Shown here: piece after piece, positions 26,349 to 34,394 of the stretch
Layout: each line of letters begins with the position of its first letter
How positions within the stretch are numbered: position 1 is the first letter of the stretch
Source: Virgibacillus_F necropolis_A
GTDB lineage: Bacteria; Bacillota; Bacilli; Bacillales; Amphibacillaceae
DNA: 64,000 nucleotides
Direction: 5' to 3'
Assembly: GCF_044793635.1 (NCBI RefSeq)
Contig: NZ_CP084992.1
Span: 1,860,001 to 1,924,000 of the forward strand
Made by a program: the position numbers and the translations under genes
Notes under the pieces: model-generated
What the model was told of the DNA's origin: nothing
The model's input: only the letters and a program-made list of their open reading frames with translations
The model's database searches: none

Positions 26349-26481
26349 TTATCCCCAACTTATTAGTGTATATGTGAATTTTTTTACCGTATTTCGTACT
26401 AGAATTTATGTTCTGCACAAAATATTGAGTTATCCTCAGCCTTATCCACAGGTTGTGAATAAGTTTTATACTATGTCCACA
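26349..26481. promoter_or_regulatory. DnaA-box cluster
   Basis: TTATCCCCA (26349-26357), TTATCCTCA (26430-26438), perfect TTATCCACA (26442-26450), and TTATTCACA on the minus strand (26454-26462). Weaker matches TTCTGCACA (26411-26419) and ATGTCCACA (26473-26481) are also present. Three good boxes fall within 33 bp. There is no dnaA, dnaN or other origin gene nearby, so it looks like a non-origin DnaA-binding cluster, as known in B. subtilis, rather than oriC. Confidence 0.6.
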
Positions 26482-26503
26482 GATCTATAGTTTTCTACAC
26501 ACA

Positions 26504-27586
26504 TCAATCATCAAGCTCTAACCCAAGCTGATCTGTTTCCTCTGTATCTTTTCCGATTAACGATGCGAGGATATCCACAACTGGATCTTCATTCACTATC
26601 GACCCTACTCCTTGGCCTGCCCATAGAGATTGAAACTCGGAGACGGCAAATTCTTTAGCCGCCCCGCGAATGTCTTTCGTTAATTCGTTTTGGATTGGAA
26701 AAGGCAATATTTCACAATCACTTGTCTCCACCTCTTGAATAAAACGATTAAATACAGCCCGTGCTGGCCTTCCTGAAAAAGCACTAGTAATAACGGTATC
26801 CACAGACGAAGCTTTCATTAATGCCCGTCTGTACGCACTATTTGTTCCAGCTTCCTTTGCAACTAAAAATTTAGTACCAAGCTGAACACCAGCTGCCCCC
26901 ATCCTTAAAAGCGCGTCAATTTGTCCGTTATTTGAAATTCCACCGGCAGCTACAACGGGTACATCAAGGTTGTACAAAAATTCCTGAACCAAGGAAAGTA
27001 AGCCAACATTGCATCCATTTGGATATTTATTTACATCAAAAGTACCTCGATGTCCCCCCGCTTCAAAACCTTGTGCTACAATGATGTCATATCCTGCTTC
27101 AACTAATTCGTTTGCCTCATCCAAATTAGTCGCCATGCCGATTAATTTGACATCATTCTTTTTCAGACGCTCAATTAAAACAGACGAAAGCACACCAAAA
27201 GCTGTACTAACAACCGGTATATCCTGCTCAATAACGACATAAACCTTTTCCTGTAAATAATCATAAACTTTCACAGATTGCTTTCCCGGATCAATTTCTA
27301 GTTCATTTCGATATTTTTCCAAAAAATGCTGCATTGGTGCCACATCACTGGAAAACGATTCTAGGTTTGCAGCAAATAAATTTACCGCGAATGGCTTGTC
27401 TGTTAATTGTTTTACCGCTTGGATTTCATTCCTTAAAGACGAAGCACTCATATAGCCAGCTCCAATCGTCCCAAGCGCACCGGCATTTGCCACCTCAGCG
27501 ACCAATTTAGGAGTTGTAATTCCTCCCGCCATTCCTGCTTGAATAATTGGTATATGTAGATTGATAGTTTCTAATAGCTTACCCAT
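26504..27586 (-). CDS. Nitronate monooxygenase (NPD family)
   Basis: A 360-residue FMN-dependent TIM-barrel enzyme of the 2-nitropropane dioxygenase family: IPIIQAGMAGG at the N-terminus, GFEAGGHRG, VVAAGGIS and GAAGVQLGTKFLV (FMN phosphate site), and the class I His in EAGGH. It oxidises nitronates such as propionate-3-nitronate. GGAGGGG upstream of ATG 27586 sets the start; the in-frame sequence back to 27628 is excluded. Monocistronic. Confidence 0.88.
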   Translation of the reverse strand: MGKLLETINLHIPIIQAGMAGGITTPKLVAEVANAGALGTIGAGYMSASSLRNEIQAVKQLTDKPFAVNLFAANLESFSSDVAPMQHFLEKYRNELEIDPGKQSVKVYDYLQEKVYVVIEQDIPVVSTAFGVLSSVLIERLKKNDVKLIGMATNLDEANELVEAGYDIIVAQGFEAGGHRGTFDVNKYPNGCNVGLLSLVQEFLYNLDVPVVAAGGISNNGQIDALLRMGAAGVQLGTKFLVAKEAGTNSAYRRALMKASSVDTVITSAFSGRPARAVFNRFIQEVETSDCEILPFPIQNELTKDIRGAAKEFAVSEFQSLWAGQGVGSIVNEDPVVDILASLIGKDTEETDQLGLELDD

Positions 27587-27756
27587 GCTGCATCCCCTCC
27601 GATTCATCATATCTTTTATAGTAAACATACCACAAAAACGGACAATTATATGCGAATATTGTATTAAATTATTAACCCTAATATTTTATGGTAAAAATTT
27701 CCTCCACTTATTGGACATATAATAGGTACTTTTGTCAACTTTCATATCTTTCCTTC
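27587..27756. other. Divergent intergenic region, upstream part
   Basis: AT-rich region between the nitronate monooxygenase and the beta-lactamase-fold gene, without reading frames. It presumably holds the minus-strand promoter; no clear operator was seen. Confidence 0.3.
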
Positions 27757-27785
27757 TTGACAATATTAAGAAAATTCCGTACCAT
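27757..27785 (+). promoter_or_regulatory. Candidate promoter of the beta-lactamase-fold/regulator pair
   Basis: TTGACA (27757-27762), 17-bp spacer, TACCAT (27780-27785). It would give a leader of about 110 bases before ATG 27903. Confidence 0.5.
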
Positions 27786-27902
27786 AGTAGGGATTAAAGT
27801 TGTCTGTCGTTAAATATTTCGTTAATTATGACATTTTAATAATGTGGATGTTTTTTGAGGCTTACTGTACATTTGTAGCTAAATATGGAGGCGGATATAG
27901 GA

Positions 27903-28685
27903 ATGAATTTCCAACTGATGGAAGCTACTATTCATGAACTAATCAGTGATACTATCGATCATTTTTCGATCTATATCCACACCAAAGACGGGGATATTTC
28001 AATTAATGCGCATGAACCAAAACGAGCAGCTGGTACAATAAAAATTCCAATTCTTATTGAAGCATATCGCCACTTAGAGTCAAATATCGTTCAACCGGAC
28101 GCATTAGTTTATATTGAGAACGATATGAAAGCAGGCGGTAGGGGTGTTATCAATTACTTAACAAACTCTAATGTGTACAGCTATAAAAACTTGTTAGAAC
28201 TGATGATCATCGTTTCGGATAATACGGCCGCAAATATCATACTTGACAAAATTGGTATGTATACTGTGAATGAACTAGCGACAACCATTGGCTGTGATCA
28301 CACAAAAATAGGGCGAAGATTCATGGGTCATCAAGATCCTACATTAGATAATTACACGAGCGCCCGTGACATGGTTAGATTTTTACACCTTATAGAAAAC
28401 CATAACGAAATAGTAACGGATACTAGTAGGAAAGATATTAAAAAAATATTGCTTCACCAACAGATTAATCACAAAATAGCTTCCTACGCTGAACAAAAAA
28501 CAAATGTAAATATATACCACAAAACCGGCGAGTTGCCAGGCATTGAACATGATGTGGCGCTAGTAACCTATCGAGAAAAGAAAGTCTATATGGCTATATT
28601 GTCAGAAAATTGGACCAACAATGGAACAGGTAAAGATTATCTAGCAGATATCGGTAAAATCGTACTAGAATACACAAAAAGTTGA
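27903..28685 (+). CDS. Class A beta-lactamase-fold protein lacking the catalytic serine
   Basis: A 260-residue protein of the class A beta-lactamase/serine hydrolase fold with no signal peptide or membrane segment, so probably cytoplasmic. The SDN motif (105-107, VSDNTAAN) and KTG box (207-209, HKTGELPG) are intact. In the SxxK position the sequence is GTIK: Gly44 (codon GGT, 28032-28034) with Lys47 retained. It also lacks a clear omega-loop ExxLN. Catalysis through an acyl-serine is therefore not expected; ligand binding could remain. GGAGGCGG sets the start at 27903. The next gene, a multi-domain regulator, lies 48 bp downstream, suggesting a sensor or adaptor role (inference). Confidence 0.8.
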   Translation: MNFQLMEATIHELISDTIDHFSIYIHTKDGDISINAHEPKRAAGTIKIPILIEAYRHLESNIVQPDALVYIENDMKAGGRGVINYLTNSNVYSYKNLLELMIIVSDNTAANIILDKIGMYTVNELATTIGCDHTKIGRRFMGHQDPTLDNYTSARDMVRFLHLIENHNEIVTDTSRKDIKKILLHQQINHKIASYAEQKTNVNIYHKTGELPGIEHDVALVTYREKKVYMAILSENWTNNGTGKDYLADIGKIVLEYTKS

Positions 28686-28733
28686 TACTTATAACCATTT
28701 AATAGAAAAGCAAACAAATACGGAGGTCTACAA

Positions 28734-30026
28734 ATGAAAATTAAAATTGCAGTATTTGGTAGGGAAGAAATAGTTGAGCGAATGAATGATTATGTTGCGG
28801 GTGAAGATGATGTTGAAATAATTCCTTTCATCTATTCAAAAACAGTAGAAAATATTGATTTGATTGAGAAAGCGTTTATGTGTGACGTCTATTTATTCGG
28901 TGGGTCACTTCCTTATCTATACGCTAAAGAGAAGATTGATAAAAAGCGTTTGCCTGCAGTACAAGTTGCATTTGATGAATATATGATACTGACATCTTTT
29001 TATCGATTGAAAAACAAATATAATCAAGCATTAGATCGCATTTCTATTGACGTGTTGGACAAGGAATATGTAGACGATGTAATCAGCGAATTAAATATGG
29101 AAGATCAGGAAATATATACCTACAGCTATGGTGAGGACCCTGTATTAGATATTGGAAAAATATTTCATTACCATAAAACACTTTTCCAAGAAGGAAAAAT
29201 TGATTATGTATTAACTTCAATTGAAGAAGTGGAACAAAGGCTAATTGAAGAAGGAATTCCAACTAGCTGTATGATCATTCCAAAACTAAACCTAGAACAC
29301 GCCGTTGAAAAGGCAAAGTCAATCGCAACCTTAAACAAAAGCAAGAGTGCACAAATCGTCTCTGGATTTGTACAAATTAAAGAATTTGATAAAATTGTAG
29401 CGCAAAAAGGGGAACTTTTAGCACAAGAAATGTTGCTAAAACTCCGTCAAATTCTATTAAAATTCGGTCACCAAACCTATGCATCCGTTCTAACAAATGG
29501 AGATAACCAATTCTCCATATTTGGTACGAGAGGCATTCTGGACCACATTACAAACCATTATCGTGATTTTCCATTACTACAGGAAATTGCACGTTCATTA
29601 GGTATTCCGGTAGAGATTGGCTTCGGTTTAGGATTGACAGCGAAGCAAGCTGAAGATAACGCAAAGCTTGCACTTGAAACATGCAGCCATTCAGAGGAAA
29701 GCAGCTGCTTTATCGTAAACGAGCGAAAAGAAACAATTGGACCGCTTGGTGTGGCTAAACATGTAGATACATCACAGCTTTACCACGCGCTCATTCACCG
29801 TGCTAGATTAAATAATGAATTATCCTATAACTTTATTGATTTCATTAACTTGCGAAACAACGAACCATTTTCCGCAAATGATATTGCAAACTATTATCAG
29901 GTGACGAAACGCAGTGCAGAACGTACAATACACAAACTTTTAGCGGGAGAAGTGATCCGCGTTATCGGAGAAGAAAAACCATATGTAAAAGGTCGTCCAC
30001 GTAAGTTGTTTGAACTAACAATTTAG
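28734..30026 (+). CDS. Three-domain transcriptional regulator (PrpR-N-like, GGDEF-like, HTH)
   Basis: A 430-residue cytoplasmic protein. Residues 1-190 look like a PrpR-N/Rossmann-like sensory region (KIKIAVFGREEIVERM; DVYLFGGSLPYLYA). Residues about 205-335 resemble a degenerate nucleotide-cyclase/GGDEF-like fold (GFVQIKEFDKIV; VLTNGDNQFSIFG; LGIPVEIGFGLGLTAKQAEDNA), also reminiscent of archaeal GTP cyclohydrolase III. No GGDEF catalytic motif is visible. Residues about 370-430 form a helix-turn-helix (FSANDIANYYQVTKRSAERTIHKLL) with a basic wing (KGRPRKLFEL). It probably binds a small ligand and DNA. Cotranscribed with the beta-lactamase-fold gene; the target is unknown. Confidence 0.65.
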   Translation: MKIKIAVFGREEIVERMNDYVAGEDDVEIIPFIYSKTVENIDLIEKAFMCDVYLFGGSLPYLYAKEKIDKKRLPAVQVAFDEYMILTSFYRLKNKYNQALDRISIDVLDKEYVDDVISELNMEDQEIYTYSYGEDPVLDIGKIFHYHKTLFQEGKIDYVLTSIEEVEQRLIEEGIPTSCMIIPKLNLEHAVEKAKSIATLNKSKSAQIVSGFVQIKEFDKIVAQKGELLAQEMLLKLRQILLKFGHQTYASVLTNGDNQFSIFGTRGILDHITNHYRDFPLLQEIARSLGIPVEIGFGLGLTAKQAEDNAKLALETCSHSEESSCFIVNERKETIGPLGVAKHVDTSQLYHALIHRARLNNELSYNFIDFINLRNNEPFSANDIANYYQVTKRSAERTIHKLLAGEVIRVIGEEKPYVKGRPRKLFELTI

Positions 30027-30105
30027 TTTATTGGAACTGTGGTAAACAACTGAAATTGCAAATATATCTATTATAAATGTGAAATTCAGCAATTCAATAA
30101 TTTTA

Positions 30106-30141
30106 AAACAGAGCTTTGGGCTTCCCCAGCTCTGTTTTTAT
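30106..30141 (+). terminator. Rho-independent terminator
   Basis: Stem AAACAGAGCTTTGGG (30106-30120) / CCCCAGCTCTGTTT (30124-30137) followed by a T run; it ends the regulator transcript. Confidence 0.9.
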
Positions 30142-30145
30142 GTAC

Positions 30146-30174
30146 AAAAAAATACCCCTTTTATAAAGGGATAT
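30146..30174 (-). terminator. Terminator of the 49-aa membrane peptide gene
   Basis: Minus-strand stem ATATCCCTTT / AAAGGGGTAT followed by TTTTTTT (plus-strand A run at 30145-30152). Confidence 0.8.
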
Positions 30175-30178
30175 TGCG

Positions 30179-30328
30179 TTATCCTTTATCATTAAATAAA
30201 AAACCCATAACTTGTTCAAATAAAGCAACATCATCTGTAATTAAAAAGATTGGTAACAATAAGATGGCAAGTACTACCGCAAGATTTGCAACAAAAAACT
30301 TCATAAATCCTTTTGCAATTTTCTTCAT
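30179..30328 (-). CDS. Small membrane peptide, 49 aa
   Basis: ATG at 30328 is preceded by AAAGGGGATGTAACAA. The product has a basic N-terminus (MKKIAKGFMKFF), one membrane segment (about 13-32, VANLAVVLAILLLPIFLI) and an acidic short tail ending FNDKG. A terminator follows immediately. No family recognised. Complete transcription signals make it a credible gene; it is convergent with the three-domain regulator. Confidence 0.55.
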   Translation of the reverse strand: MKKIAKGFMKFFVANLAVVLAILLLPIFLITDDVALFEQVMGFLFNDKG

Positions 30329-30541
30329 TTGTTACATCCCCTTTTTATTCACTATTTTCCCGTTATGCCTTACTACAAATTATTTTTGACGGCTGAACAG
30401 GGAAGTATACCTTGCGTGATATATCATCATACGCAATTTCCTTTTTTTAGTTGACGAAGCCTCCTCCACCAATTAACCAACAGGATGAATTGGTACTCTT
30501 ATTTTATCAGATAAGTGCGAAAAATTCAGGTGTTTTTTTAA

Positions 30542-31075
30542 AGGCTGTTTTCGTAAAGATTGTTGCTTTCGAGAAAATAAATATATATTGCGACGTAACT
30601 TTAAGTTTATTTCCAAAGACATGTGCTATTGCTACCGTCCAGGATCGCTCCGGGCGGATGCTTTCCGCGGGCACGGCCTTAGCCTCCTCGAGAAAACCAC
30701 TCTGCGGGGTCTTCGGACACGTGCTGTTCCCGCAGGAGTCACCGCCCGGAACGATGCTGGACTGGTAAAGCTATTTAAGTAAGAATTCTTTGTCACTTCT
30801 TTCAATTAATGAATGCTGTTATTGGCAACTATTATACCAGCAGCCAGTATACACGAAGACTCCTGCGGGAGGACAGGCATCGGTGAGACTACGCAGTGCG
30901 CTAGCACAAGTAGGCTCACCAGCCGCCCGCGGAAAGCGAAGTGTATACGGGCTGCGGCTGCCTAAGTAACTTGTTTCCATTATCAGTAATACAGATCTAA
31001 CATAGATAGAAGTTACGTCGTAGAGTTTATATCAACTATGCAGATGAAATAGCAACAATGCGTACGAAAAGAGCC
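30542..31075 (+). mobile_element. MITE-like element, copy 3 (534 bp, divergent core)
   Basis: The left TIR begins GGCTGTTTTCGTAAAGATTG and contains TATATATTGCGACGTAAC. The right TIR on the complement begins GGCTCTTTTCGTACGCATTG and contains ATAGTTGATATAAA and TACGACGTAAC. The left GC module is of the common type (TGCTTTCCGCGGGCACGGCC ... CCCGCAGGAGTC). The right module diverges (GACTCCTGCGGGAGGACAGG, CCGCCCGCGGAAAGC) and the central spacer is unrelated to the other copies. Flanks share only TTTAA-like sequence, so the target duplication is decayed. No coding content. Confidence 0.75.
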
Positions 31076-31081
31076 TTTAAC

Positions 31082-31116
31082 AAAAAAAGCCATGTGCATA
31101 TTGAAATGCACATGGT
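31082..31116 (-). terminator. Rho-independent terminator of the SNF2 gene
   Basis: Stem CCATGTGCAT (31090-31099) / ATGCACATGG (31106-31115); the minus-strand tail is CTTTTTTTG. It abuts the right end of MITE copy 3. Confidence 0.9.
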
Positions 31117-31119
31117 TGT

Positions 31120-34100
31120 TTAGATACTTAATAATTCTCTTATATCACTCTCGCTAAGGCTGGATAACATTTGTTCACCAGGCTGAATTACTTGATCAAT
31201 TAATTCACGTTTCTTTTGTTGCAGTGCGTAAATTTTATCCTCAATTGTTCCTTTGGTAACCATTCGTATGACCTGGACAACCTTCTTTTGTCCAAAACGA
31301 TGAGCACGTCCTGTTGCCTGATCCTCTACTGCTGGATTCCACCATAAATCATAAAGAATGACTGTATCCGCACCTGTTAAATTCAAGCCTGTTCCTCCCG
31401 CTTTTAACGAGATAAGAAATACACTTTTTTCTCCATTATTAAAACGTTCACTCATTTGCACGCGTTCCTGTGATGGGGTTTGACCATGCAAATAAAAATA
31501 GTCGATTCCATCCTCTTCTAGCTTTTTCTTAATAATATCATGCATGCTTGTAAACTGTGAAAAGATCAACATTCGCTTTCCACTTTCCGCTGCATTGTTA
31601 ACTGTTTCCATTAACTGCTCTAACTTACCTGACTTTCCTTCGTAATTTTCAATAAACAAGGATGGATGACAACAAATTTGCCGCAGACGGGTAAGACCTG
31701 CTAGTATCTTCATCCGATTTTTGTTAAAGTCCTGATTACTAAGGCTTTGAGCTGTTTCTTGTTGAAGCTCACGTAAATAGCCAACATACAGTTCCTTTTG
31801 TTGTTTGGTTAATTCGGAAACATGAACGGATTCGATTTTGTCTGGAAGCTCTTTTAATACATCCTTCTTCAACCGTCTTAAAATAAATGGCTTCGTAAGC
31901 ATGGCAATTTTAGAATTGGCCAGTTGCTTGAAGTTCCGTTGACTTGGCATTAAACCTGGCAAAATAACCTGGAAAATCGCCCACAATTCTTCAATGGAAT
32001 TTTCAATCGGTGTTCCGCTTAATGCGAATCGATGTCCCGCTTTAATTTCCCGAATAGCCTGCGATGTTTTCGTCGCATAGTTTTTAATATATTGAGCTTC
32101 ATCCAAAATCATGGAGTGGAATGTTATATCCTGATAAAGTGCGATGTCCTGCCGTAAAGTAGCATAGGACGTTATCCACACATCATCGTCTGTTTTTGGA
32201 TCAATCATTGCCATTCGTTCTATTGGACTGCCTGCGATCACACGGACACGTAAATCCGGTGCAAACTTTTCACATTCGTTTTTCCAGTTGTATAATACAG
32301 ATGAAGGCGCCACAATCAAATGCGGTAGCTCCTGTTTTAACGAGAGCATATAGGCAATACTTTGAATAGTCTTCCCAAGTCCCATATCATCTGCCAAAAT
32401 GCCACCTAAATGATAACTACTCAGTGACTTAAACCATTGAAATCCCGTCTCTTGATAATTGCGTAGCGAGGCATTTAAATTCTCTGGAATCTCGTATACC
32501 TGCTCTTCTGGTGATTTCAGATGATGCAAGAGCTTTCGAAACGTCGGGTCATAGTTTTTCTTCGTATCAATAAGCGCATCAACCTGCGCACCTCTGTAAG
32601 CTGGTAACTGGACGCTTCCATCCTGTAGGTCAGTCTTCTTCAAGTCTAATTCCGACATCAACTCTTGAATGGATATAAATTCGTCACCTTCAAGTGATAA
32701 TAATGCACCACTATCCGTACGGTAATAACGTTTTTTCTCTAAAACCGCGCTTAGGATCTGATTAATTTCATTATCTTCTATTCCATCAATGCTGAATCCT
32801 ATTTCGAGTAAGTTGTTTGAAGACTCTAATCGTACACTCGTACTGGGAATAGGGTCATTTTCAATGAAAAACTTGCGAATATCTGAAGTCAAAAACAGTT
32901 CCACATACGATTCAAACATTGGCAATACATCATATAAAAATTCATACAGAACTTCCTCATCCGCATCGATATATAATTCTTTGCCATTAAAGTGAAAATT
33001 AGCATGTTCGATTAACTGCATAATTTGTTGTTCTTTTTCCACGTCACGAATAATCAGGACATCCTCTTCTTTACGTCCATTAAATGGGTCGACCTGGTAT
33101 TCCCCATAATGATATTCCAATCTACCCGTAAGCCAATCCGCTTTTAAATCAATATATAGTTTTGCCTTTAATGGAACCTGAATAATCTCGGAGGCTACAC
33201 TTTCAGAAATCTTTACTTCGCCAACCTTTTTTAATGAGGGTACAACCTCTGATAAAAACACATCCGCCTGATCTGCCGGAATTGGCAGATTCGCATTGTC
33301 CCTTGATAGATCACTGACCTGTTCCAGCAAAGGTACTTGATCTTTTTTTGGAAAATAAAAAGTACCACTATCGAATAACAATTCATAGTTAGAAAAATAC
33401 ATAGCATCTTGCCTACCTGTTATTGCGAGCGCAAGTTCTTTATTATTACTTTTTTCCAACTTAAACTCAAAAGGAAGTTCATCCTCCACAATCGAAATGT
33501 CCTTGAAGACATTCTGTTCGGTATCCACAGCAAAGTCGCGATCAACCAATTTCTTCAATAAAGGTTTCGCAAGCAGTGGAGATATCGAGATGGAGCGTCC
33601 TTCTGAAATATGTGTTTGATAGCGGTATAACGAATGGCCATCATATAGCCGTTCATTTTGTACAATGGACATGATGAGCTCGAATAGTTCTAGGTCCTCG
33701 TCTGAAAAGTAGTGCAGTTCCGGATTATACGTAAATGTTTTGGTGAAATAATGCTCATGTTCTTGAAACACATCCTGCAAAAACCCATGCATATCTTTCA
33801 CAACTAAGCGACGTTTTTCCCCTACCTTCAGTTCAAGAAATAACGTATCATTATATGCCCATTTACAAATATACTCTACCTGTAGCTGCTGACGATTAAT
33901 GCTTAAGCTACTTGCACGCTTTTGTTGCTGTATATCCGTAATCGATTGAATAAAATTCTTTGTCGTTTGAAATTTGTCAACATGTCGTCTATTATCCTGT
34001 TCCTTGTGTCTTTTGCCAATTGCAAATAACACCGCAACAATATGTTTACACTGATTGTACGTTCGAAATGCAGCACAGTCACAATAGGCGTCTGAAAGTT

Positions 34101-34290
34101 CATGTGGCAATCGTTTCGTATTCACTTCCACAAAATAATTTTCACTCCCATAAACCGTAGCCGTCCAAACGTGAAAATTAATATCGTATAATAATTCGGT
34201 TACTCTTCCCTGATGAAAATACTCTAGGCCACGTTCATACACCTGGGAAGGAAATAATCGTTGCATATGGAAAATATCATAGCTTTTCAA
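31120..34290 (-). CDS. SNF2-family helicase with SWIM zinc finger
   Basis: A 1056-residue protein. A SWIM zinc-finger (about 48-95) has CDCAAF...CKHIVAV. A long middle SNF2-associated region (about 120-580) follows. The SNF2 ATPase core (about 600-830) has DDMGLGKT (Walker A), DEAQ (Walker B) and SGTPIEN, and a helicase C-terminal domain (about 890-1030) has LISLKAGGTGLNL and GRAHRFGQ. It is of the YwqA/HepA-like class of bacterial Swi2/Snf2 ATPases that remodel protein-DNA or transcription complexes. The longest frame starts with TTG at 34290, preceded by AAGGTAGGG; an ATG at 34266 has no ribosome site. Confidence 0.9.
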   Translation of the reverse strand: MKSYDIFHMQRLFPSQVYERGLEYFHQGRVTELLYDINFHVWTATVYGSENYFVEVNTKRLPHELSDAYCDCAAFRTYNQCKHIVAVLFAIGKRHKEQDNRRHVDKFQTTKNFIQSITDIQQQKRASSLSINRQQLQVEYICKWAYNDTLFLELKVGEKRRLVVKDMHGFLQDVFQEHEHYFTKTFTYNPELHYFSDEDLELFELIMSIVQNERLYDGHSLYRYQTHISEGRSISISPLLAKPLLKKLVDRDFAVDTEQNVFKDISIVEDELPFEFKLEKSNNKELALAITGRQDAMYFSNYELLFDSGTFYFPKKDQVPLLEQVSDLSRDNANLPIPADQADVFLSEVVPSLKKVGEVKISESVASEIIQVPLKAKLYIDLKADWLTGRLEYHYGEYQVDPFNGRKEEDVLIIRDVEKEQQIMQLIEHANFHFNGKELYIDADEEVLYEFLYDVLPMFESYVELFLTSDIRKFFIENDPIPSTSVRLESSNNLLEIGFSIDGIEDNEINQILSAVLEKKRYYRTDSGALLSLEGDEFISIQELMSELDLKKTDLQDGSVQLPAYRGAQVDALIDTKKNYDPTFRKLLHHLKSPEEQVYEIPENLNASLRNYQETGFQWFKSLSSYHLGGILADDMGLGKTIQSIAYMLSLKQELPHLIVAPSSVLYNWKNECEKFAPDLRVRVIAGSPIERMAMIDPKTDDDVWITSYATLRQDIALYQDITFHSMILDEAQYIKNYATKTSQAIREIKAGHRFALSGTPIENSIEELWAIFQVILPGLMPSQRNFKQLANSKIAMLTKPFILRRLKKDVLKELPDKIESVHVSELTKQQKELYVGYLRELQQETAQSLSNQDFNKNRMKILAGLTRLRQICCHPSLFIENYEGKSGKLEQLMETVNNAAESGKRMLIFSQFTSMHDIIKKKLEEDGIDYFYLHGQTPSQERVQMSERFNNGEKSVFLISLKAGGTGLNLTGADTVILYDLWWNPAVEDQATGRAHRFGQKKVVQVIRMVTKGTIEDKIYALQQKKRELIDQVIQPGEQMLSSLSESDIRELLSI

Positions 34291-34358
34291 ATCAGGTTAA
34301 CCCTACCTTCTTGTATTCATTACTTATATTGTATACAAAATATCAATCTTTTTAAACC

Positions 34359-34394
34359 AAATTGAGCCCCTTTGGTTAAAAGGAACTCAATTTT
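34359..34394 (-). terminator. Rho-independent terminator of the fused permease gene
   Basis: Imperfect stem AAATTGAGCCCCTTT (34359-34373) / AAAGGAACTCAATTT (34379-34393), directly after the stop codon. Confidence 0.75.

Noticed and set aside
26346..26503. Chromosome origin at the DnaA boxes
   Set aside because: No dnaA, dnaN, recF or gyrase genes and no extended AT-rich unwinding region with them; a non-origin cluster fits better.
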